Origin: Spirochaetales bacterium
Lineage (GTDB): Bacteria; Spirochaetota; Spirochaetia; DSM-27196; SLST01
DNA length: 6,282 nt
Assembly: GCA_007130265.1 (NCBI GenBank)
Contig: SLST01000239.1
Location: forward strand, 1 to 6,282
Direction: 5' to 3'
Shown here: positions 1 through 4,077 of the stretch, piece after piece
How positions within the stretch are numbered: position 1 is the stretch's first letter
How the letters are laid out: each line of letters begins with the position of its first letter
Notes under the pieces: generated by a model
The model's input: the letters and a program-made list of their open reading frames with translations, nothing else
Databases searched by the model: none
Told to the model about the DNA's origin: nothing
Position numbers and translations under genes: made by a program

Positions 1-403
1 CCTGGTGTATCTCCATGACGCGCTTCAGCGTGAGGTTCTCGAAGTAGCCGACGATATGGACGCTCGCTTCCTTCCAGACGTCGTGGACGAGGCAGATCTC
101 CTGCCGGTCGCAGTCGTCCTCACCGGTGCACGGAGTGATCTCGAGCCCTTCCCCCACGGCGTCGAAGATGTCCTTGACCGACACTTCCGCGGGGTCCTTC
201 TCGAGGGTGAAGCCGCCGCCGGGACCCCGGACGGAGCTGATGATCCCCGACTTCTTGAGCTTGAAGAAGATCTGCTCGAGGAACTCGGGCGAGATCTCCT
301 CCTCCGCGGCGATTCGTTTGATAGGCACGGGCCTGTCGGAACCCGCGAGGGCGAGGTTGGTAATTGCGCGAAGGGCATAGCGCCCTTTAGTCGTTACTCT
401 CAT
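1..403 (-). CDS. iscR: IscR-like Rrf2-family [2Fe-2S] transcriptional regulator, C-terminus cut off by the window edge
   Basis: This is a DNA-binding regulator of the Rrf2 family, most like IscR, which senses Fe-S cluster status and controls cluster assembly genes. The first 134 residues are visible, starting MRVTTKGRYALRAI. A winged helix-turn-helix follows at about residues 26-68, including SPEFLEQIFFKLKKSG and the wing SSVRGPGGGF. Cysteines C92, C98 and C104 with H107 (C-x5-C-x5-C-x2-H) match E. coli IscR in both spacing and numbering, so binding of a [2Fe-2S] cluster is likely. The ATG is preceded by GGAG (bases 411-414) seven bases away, which supports this start. The reading frame runs off base 1, so only the tail is missing. 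It lies downstream of efp on the same strand with a probable promoter of its own. Whether isc/suf genes follow cannot be seen. Another Rrf2 member is possible, but the ligand set argues for IscR. Confidence 0.93.
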   Translation of the reverse strand, partial: MRVTTKGRYALRAITNLALAGSDRPVPIKRIAAEEEISPEFLEQIFFKLKKSGIISSVRGPGGGFTLEKDPAEVSVKDIFDAVGEGLEITPCTGEDDCDRQEICLVHDVWKEASVHIVGYFENLTLKRVMEIHQ

Positions 404-434
404 AGCATCACTCCGGTTCAGGTCAACATAGGGC

Positions 435-445
435 ATTATATACCA
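435..445 (-). promoter_or_regulatory. Probable iscR promoter with extended -10
   Basis: On the minus strand this reads TGGTATATAAT, which contains a perfect TATAAT (bases 440-435). A TGG two bases upstream would act as an extended -10 if the hexamer is read as TATATA instead. No good -35 hexamer is seen 16-18 bases upstream. Transcription would begin near base 428 and leave a leader of about 25 bases carrying the iscR ribosome binding site. The assignment rests on sequence resemblance only. Confidence 0.55.
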
Positions 446-460
446 AAATGAAAAGGTATA
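439..460. promoter_or_regulatory. Inverted repeat in the iscR promoter, candidate operator
   Basis: Two perfect 6-base arms, TATACC (439-444) and GGTATA (455-460), are separated by the AT-rich 10-base spacer AAAATGAAAA. The 22-base site overlaps the -10 region and the spacer upstream of it, where a bound repressor would block RNA polymerase. IscR and other Rrf2 proteins bind dyads of roughly this length as dimers, and E. coli IscR represses its own promoter. The arms resemble the outer ATACC/GGTAT of IscR type 1 sites, but the spacing and the inner bases differ. Its use as an operator is inferred. Confidence 0.4.
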
Positions 461-485
461 CACCCCTAAATCGGTAAAAAATTCC

Positions 486-1049
486 CTATTCGTGGACCCG
501 TTCCACGTAGTCGCCGCTCTCGGTGTTCACCAGGATCCGGTCTCCCTGCTTGATGAACAGCGGAACCTTGACCTCGAGGCCCGTCTCGGTCTTGACCGGT
601 TTGGTCGCGCCGGTAACCGTGTCGCCGCGGATCGCTTCTTCTGCCTCACTCACCTCGAGCACGGTCTTCAGCGGGACGGTTACGTCAATCGGGTTGGCCT
701 CCCACATGACGATCCGGTAGGTCTCACCCTCTTTCATGTAGTAGATCCTGTCCTCGAGCCCTTCCCGGGGCACGGCGAACTGGTCGTAGCTCTCCACGTC
801 CATGAAATAGTAGTTCGCGTCGTCCGCGTAGAGGTACTGCGCGTCACGGTCAAATACGTCGGCCTCTTCGACCGAGTCGTTCGTCTTGATCGTCTCCTGC
901 AGCACCCGCCCGGTCCGCACGTTTTTCAGTTTCACGCGCACGAAGGCGGCTCCCTTTCCCGGGTTGACGAACTCGCGATCGGCGACGAGGTACGGTTCGT
1001 CTTTCCACATGAGACAGTGCCCCTTCGCTATCTGGCCGGCCTTGATCAT
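486..1049 (-). CDS. efp: Translation elongation factor P
   Basis: EF-P binds between the P and E sites of the ribosome and relieves stalling at consecutive prolines. The 187-residue length is normal for the family. The N-terminal KOW-like domain (about residues 1-63) carries the modification loop FVNPGKGAAF, in which K32 corresponds to K34 of E. coli EF-P, the residue that receives beta-lysine. Two OB-fold domains follow, with recognisable blocks ADVFDRDAQYLYAD, PIDVTVP and the C-terminal GLEVKVPLFIKQGDRILVNT...GDYVERV signature. The ATG start has GAGG at 1059-1056, six bases upstream. Its modifying enzyme EpmA lies immediately upstream on the same strand with a 41-base gap. A probable extended -10 promoter lies in that gap, so efp may be made both with epmA and alone. 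No defect is seen in the reading frame. The identification is secure; the chemical form of the modification is inferred from the neighbour. Confidence 0.98.
   Translation of the reverse strand: MIKAGQIAKGHCLMWKDEPYLVADREFVNPGKGAAFVRVKLKNVRTGRVLQETIKTNDSVEEADVFDRDAQYLYADDANYYFMDVESYDQFAVPREGLEDRIYYMKEGETYRIVMWEANPIDVTVPLKTVLEVSEAEEAIRGDTVTGATKPVKTETGLEVKVPLFIKQGDRILVNTESGDYVERVHE
491..507 (-). other. Small hairpin at the end of efp, weak terminator candidate
   Basis: The last codons of efp contain a perfect 6-base stem, CGTGGA pairing with TCCACG, around the 5-base loop ACGGG (minus strand). A run of six T residues follows at bases 481-476. Nine bases separate stem and T run, further than in a standard intrinsic terminator, and the stem is short. 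It may reduce read-through into iscR, but the support is weak. Confidence 0.2.
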
Positions 1050-1078
1050 TCATTACCTCGACTATCAGTTGTCCCCGG

Positions 1079-1087
1079 AATATACCA
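1079..1087 (-). promoter_or_regulatory. Probable efp promoter, extended -10 type
   Basis: On the minus strand this reads TGGTATATT, a TG-N extended -10 followed by TATATT. No clear -35 hexamer lies upstream, which is typical of extended -10 promoters. It sits directly after the epmA stop codon (1093-1091) and would start transcription near base 1072, with a leader of about 22 bases that includes the efp ribosome binding site. The 11-base block TTTTGGTATAT (1090-1080) is identical to one in the iscR promoter (448-438). Confidence 0.45.
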
Positions 1088-1090
1088 AAA

Positions 1091-2059
1091 CTAGGGGAAG
1101 AATATTACCCCCGCGATCTCCCTGAGGCCCAACAGCGCCATGACGAGCCGGTCGACACCGAGCGCTGCGCCGCTGCATTCGGGCGCGGAGGCGAACTCAA
1201 GAAGTGACTCCGCCGGTGGGTGCGGAACCCGTGCGTCGCGTTTTCGCGCGGTCTCATGCGAGAGGAACTCCGCGAGTCGCGACGGATCGCGTTCCTCCGT
1301 GTAACAGTTCGCAATCTCCATGCCCGCGAGGTAGAGCTCCCATCGCTCACAGGTGGCGCCACGCGCGCGCGCGAGCGTCGGGACGAGTGAAGGGTAGTCG
1401 GTGAGGATCACCGGGTGGTCGGTGGGCAACGCCGGTTCCACGTGGGTCAGGAGGATGCGCTGGAAGAGATCCTCGTCGCTCTCCTGCGGGCCGACGTGCA
1501 GTCCGAGCTGCGCCGCGGCGCGGCGCAGGCTTTCCGGGGCATCGAAGCGAAACCCTCCGAGCCCGGCGTAGCGCGCGAAGCTCTCGGCGACCGTCAGCCG
1601 TTCGACCGGCGCACCGACCGTCCGGCAGCCCTCGGCGTCCGGGGTTCGTCCGCGGAGGTGCGCGCACAGATGCGCGCACAGATGCGCCGTCAGCTCCGCC
1701 TGGCTCTCCGCGTCGGCTTCGACGGTGTACCACTCAAGCATCGTGAACTCCGGATGGTGGATGCGCGAGCGGCTCTCGTTGTTCCGGAAGACCTTCCCCA
1801 GGTAGTAGATGCTGCCGTATCCGCGCGCGAGCAGCCGCTTCATCCACACCTCAGGCGACGGCACGAGGTAGCGCTTCGCGGTCGCCTCCGGGGCGTACGG
1901 ATCCATGAGATCGGTCGCGAACGCCTCGATGTGCGCTTCCGGGATCAGCTCGGGCGCGAGAATCGGCGTGTCCACCTCCAGGTAGCCGCGCTCGTCGAAG
2001 AAGGCGCGGAGCGTGGACAGTGTGCGTGCCCGGAAGCGGGCAACCTCAATGCTCATCAT
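1091..2059 (-). CDS. epmA: EF-P--(R)-beta-lysine ligase EpmA (GenX/PoxA/YjeA family)
   Basis: EpmA is a truncated class II lysyl-tRNA synthetase paralogue. It activates (R)-beta-lysine with ATP and attaches it to the conserved EF-P lysine instead of to tRNA. The 322-residue product is close to the E. coli length (325) and consists of the catalytic domain alone, with no anticodon-binding domain. Class II motifs are clear: FFDERGYLEVDTPIL (residues 20-34), SPEVWMKRLL, motif 2 FRNNE (91-95) followed by HHPEFTMLEWY, MEIANCYTE, and motif 3 SGAALGVDRLVM near 296-307. A299 aligns with the alanine of E. coli EpmA where true LysRS has glycine, favouring EpmA over a free lysyl-tRNA synthetase. The start is taken at the double ATG (2057-2059 or 2054-2056), which fits family N-termini. 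No Shine-Dalgarno is visible; see the divergent gap. A tandem CAHL repeat sits near residues 125-135. The substrate gene efp is next downstream. EpmB is not in the window. Confidence 0.95.
   Translation of the reverse strand: MMSIEVARFRARTLSTLRAFFDERGYLEVDTPILAPELIPEAHIEAFATDLMDPYAPEATAKRYLVPSPEVWMKRLLARGYGSIYYLGKVFRNNESRSRIHHPEFTMLEWYTVEADAESQAELTAHLCAHLCAHLRGRTPDAEGCRTVGAPVERLTVAESFARYAGLGGFRFDAPESLRRAAAQLGLHVGPQESDEDLFQRILLTHVEPALPTDHPVILTDYPSLVPTLARARGATCERWELYLAGMEIANCYTEERDPSRLAEFLSHETARKRDARVPHPPAESLLEFASAPECSGAALGVDRLVMALLGLREIAGVIFFP
1660..1683. repeat. Perfect 12-base tandem duplication inside epmA
   Basis: GCGCGCACAGAT occurs twice back to back (1660-1671 and 1672-1683) and a partial third unit, GCGC, follows. 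On the coding strand it produces the repeated tetrapeptide CAHL in AHLCAHLCAHL, without breaking the frame. It falls in the segment after motif 2, where family members vary. Replication slippage is the simplest origin. Confidence 0.85.
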
Positions 2060-2104
2060 GCCGGTAGGATAACAGCGGCGCAGCCCGTATACTATCGCCT
2101 GACC
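2060..2104. promoter_or_regulatory. Divergent epmA/patB promoter region
   Basis: This 45-base gap must hold the start signals for epmA (leftward) and patB (rightward). Rightward, TATACT at 2088-2093 is a good -10 that ends 11 bases before the patB ATG, so transcription would start within a few bases of the start codon. The -35 at 17-base spacing is poor (TAGGAT, 2065-2070). Leftward, TTATCC (2072-2067 on the minus strand) could be a -10 ending seven bases before the epmA ATG. No purine-rich Shine-Dalgarno is seen on either side. Both transcripts could therefore be leaderless; this is inferred from spacing alone. Confidence 0.4.
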
Positions 2105-3346
2105 ATGAATGTACCGTCCAGCGTCTTTGAAGCCGTTCCCGAACGCCGGGGAACCAACTGCTACAAGTGGGACCATCGACCGGAGAACGCCCGGGGAACG
2201 CCGCTGCTGCCCATGTGGGTCGCGGACATGGACTTCGCCTGCCCGCCGGCGGTGCGGGAGGCGCTCGAGTCGAGGATCGCGCATCCGGTCTACGGCTATA
2301 CCTTCGAGCCGGCCGCTCACCGTCGTGCCTTCGGTGAGTGGCAGCGAGACCGCAACCGGTGGGAGATCGAGCAGGAGTGGCTCGTCCAGGCACCGGCGGT
2401 GATGCCCGCGGTTCGCGCGGCGATCCTCGCGCTGACCGAGCCGGGAGACGGGGTGGTCATCCAGCCGCCGGTCTACTACCCCTTCTTCGACGCGGTGCGC
2501 GACAACGGCCGCGAGCTCGTGCTCAACCCGCTGGTCGAAGAGACCGCGGACGAGCGGAAGGCACCGTACGGGGTGCGTTACTCGATGGACCTCGATCACC
2601 TCGAGTCGGTGATCGGCCCGCGGACGCGGATGGTGCTCCTGTGCTCGCCTCACAACCCGACCGGCCGCGTCTGGTCGAAGGCGGAGCTTGCCGCGCTCGC
2701 CGAGATCTGTCTTCGTCACGACCTCATCGTGGTCTCAGACGAGATCCACTGCGACCTGCGGCGGGAGCGAACGCCGTTCATCCCCTTCGCCGCCCTCGGG
2801 GCCGAGGCCGCCGCGCGGACGGTTGCCTGCCATTCGGCGAGCAAGGCCTTCAACGTCGCGGGAATCGCCACGGCCCACGTCGTCGTTCCGGCGCGCGAGC
2901 TGCGGGAGCGGCTCTCCGCGACGCTGTCGAGACTTGGGATGACCCTCCCGAATATCCTCGCCATGGAGGCGTCGCACGCGGCCTACGGCGCCTCGGCTTC
3001 CTGGCTCGATTCGCTCGTGCGCCACCTCGACGAGCAGATCGCCTGGCTCGCCTCCGAGCTTTCATCGCGGTTCGGCCCCGACGATGCGGTGACGATGTCG
3101 CCCATCGAGGGGACCTACCTCGCATGGCTCGACCTGCGCGCGCTGCTCGGCAGAACCGGAAGGACGCACCGCGACGCCGAGCGGGCGCTGCTCGAAGAGG
3201 CGGCGCTCTGGCTGAGCGACGGCCGGCAGTTCGGAGAAAACGGCGAGGGGTTCTTCCGCATGAACCTCGCGACGTCACGATCGACCCTTGCCGATGGGGT
3301 CTCTCGTCTCGAGACGGCGGTCCGTTTCCTGGAGTCGCCGGCGTGA
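2105..3346 (+). CDS. patB: PatB/MalY-type PLP-dependent cystathionine beta-lyase (C-S lyase)
   Basis: This fold-type I pyridoxal-phosphate enzyme of the PatB/MalY group cleaves C-S bonds. It typically converts cystathionine to homocysteine, pyruvate and ammonia, and often acts on other cysteine conjugates. The 413-residue length fits the group, usually near 390-400. Visible signatures are the N-terminal NCYKWD and LPMWVADMDFACPPAV, VQPPVYYPFF, CSPHNPTGR with the cofactor-contacting N184, VSDEIHCDL with D212 (pairs with the pyridine nitrogen), SASKAFNVAG with the Schiff-base lysine K247, and FFRMNLATSR with R385 as the likely carboxylate-binding arginine. The ATG at 2105 fits the family N-terminus; the frame stays open far upstream only because it runs antisense to epmA. 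There is no ribosome binding site and a -10 lies very close. It overlaps the nucleosidase gene by four bases. MalY of E. coli also represses maltose genes; nothing here supports that extra role. Exact substrate unknown. Confidence 0.93.
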   Translation: MNVPSSVFEAVPERRGTNCYKWDHRPENARGTPLLPMWVADMDFACPPAVREALESRIAHPVYGYTFEPAAHRRAFGEWQRDRNRWEIEQEWLVQAPAVMPAVRAAILALTEPGDGVVIQPPVYYPFFDAVRDNGRELVLNPLVEETADERKAPYGVRYSMDLDHLESVIGPRTRMVLLCSPHNPTGRVWSKAELAALAEICLRHDLIVVSDEIHCDLRRERTPFIPFAALGAEAAARTVACHSASKAFNVAGIATAHVVVPARELRERLSATLSRLGMTLPNILAMEASHAAYGASASWLDSLVRHLDEQIAWLASELSSRFGPDDAVTMSPIEGTYLAWLDLRALLGRTGRTHRDAERALLEEAALWLSDGRQFGENGEGFFRMNLATSRSTLADGVSRLETAVRFLESPA

Positions 3347-4077
3347 CGCTCGTGCTCGCGGCGATGGACGGGGAGCTCGAGGCGATCATCGCCGGTATGA
3401 CCGTCGAGCGCCGGGGCGAGTGGCACGGGTTTCGCGTCGTCCAGGGTACCGTCGCCGGGGGCGCGGTCGTGGCGGCGCGAACCGGCGTCGGCAAGAGCCT
3501 TTCGGCCCTGGTCACCGGGTACCTCGTCGAGCGCTTCAACCCGGATCGTATCCTCTGCACCGGGATCGCCGGTGCGCTGCACGCCGGGCTCGAGGTAGGT
3601 GATGTGGTGATCGCCCGCGAGACGCTCCAGCACGATATGGACGCCTCGGCCTGCGGATTTCCCCGCGGTCGCGTCCCCGGCACCCGGTACCGCGAGCTTG
3701 TCTGCGATCCCACCCTCGTCGCCCTCGCGCGCGGAATCGACCCTCCGTCCGGCCATGTGCGCACCGGCCATGTGCGCACCGGCCGGGTGCTCACCGGCGA
3801 CCGGTTCGTCGACGACCCTGCCGAACGGGCGGCGCTCGCGCGCGCGTTCTCCGGCGACGCCGTCGAGATGGAGGGGGCGAGCGTCGGCCTCGTCGCCGCG
3901 GTGTACGGGATACCGTACCTCGTGATCCGCACGATCAGTGACGGCGGTGCTCCCGGCGCGGCTTCCGGCGGAAAGGATCTGGGCGCCGCCCTCTGTCGCG
4001 CGGCGGCGAATTCGTGGCATTATGTGAGCGGTATGCTCGAAGCGCTGAGAGGCGAAGATGAACAGACACGGGTTTGA
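3343..4077 (+). CDS. mtnN: 5'-methylthioadenosine/S-adenosylhomocysteine nucleosidase
   Basis: This cytosolic enzyme hydrolyses the glycosidic bond of methylthioadenosine and S-adenosylhomocysteine. It releases adenine and recycles the by-products of S-adenosylmethionine use. The 244 residues compare with about 232 in E. coli. The three expected catalytic or ribose-contacting acids are present: E11 in AAMDGELEAI, E177 in the VEMEGAS block and D200 in RTISD. Other family blocks are TGVGKS, CTGIAGAL, LEVGDVVIA, QHDMDASACGFPRGRVPG and VLTGDRF. The start is GTG within GTGA, overlapping the patB stop, with GGAG (3331-3334) eight bases upstream; translation is probably coupled to patB. A duplicated VRTGH segment (residues 137-146) explains part of the extra length. 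Futalosine hydrolase belongs to the same superfamily, but the HDMDAS and VEMEGA blocks favour MTA/SAH nucleosidase. Its S-ribosylhomocysteine product can yield homocysteine, the product of the neighbouring lyase. Confidence 0.93.
   Translation: MTLVLAAMDGELEAIIAGMTVERRGEWHGFRVVQGTVAGGAVVAARTGVGKSLSALVTGYLVERFNPDRILCTGIAGALHAGLEVGDVVIARETLQHDMDASACGFPRGRVPGTRYRELVCDPTLVALARGIDPPSGHVRTGHVRTGRVLTGDRFVDDPAERAALARAFSGDAVEMEGASVGLVAAVYGIPYLVIRTISDGGAPGAASGGKDLGAALCRAAANSWHYVSGMLEALRGEDEQTRV
3751..3780. repeat. Perfect 15-base tandem duplication inside the nucleosidase gene
   Basis: GGCCATGTGCGCACC is present twice in tandem (3751-3765 and 3766-3780), followed by a diverged third unit, GGCCGGGTGCTCACC (3781-3795). 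It encodes GHVRT-GHVRT-GRVLT in frame. By comparison with E. coli the last unit is the normal strand leading into the TGDRF motif, so one copy is extra and probably enlarges a loop. Confidence 0.88.

Noticed and set aside
421..426. TTGACC (minus strand) as a -35 for iscR
   Set aside because: It lies downstream of the TATAAT box and too close to the start codon to serve iscR.
5..451. 148-codon plus-strand open frame across iscR
   Set aside because: It is acidic, low in complexity and antisense to a clear Rrf2 protein. Its end also covers the iscR promoter.
476..507. Canonical rho-independent terminator after efp
   Set aside because: The stem is only six pairs and lies nine bases from the T run, which is not the usual architecture. 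It is kept only as a weak hairpin feature.
1415..2104. Long in-frame upstream extension of the patB reading frame
   Set aside because: It is the antisense of epmA, has no family resemblance, and remains open only because stop codons are rare in this base composition. The patB family N-terminus begins at 2105.
2060..2719. Upstream extension of the epmA frame into patB antisense
   Set aside because: The extension is arginine-rich and unlike any EpmA N-terminus. The family-length protein starts at 2059.
2338..3342. Upstream extension of the nucleosidase frame through patB
   Set aside because: The extension is a frame-shadow of patB. The GTG at 3343 has a correctly spaced GGAG and fits the family N-terminus.
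2850..4020. Two overlapping minus-strand open frames (360 and 301 codons) opposite patB and mtnN
   Set aside because: They are highly biased in composition with no motifs. Both are explained by the codon structure of the plus-strand genes.
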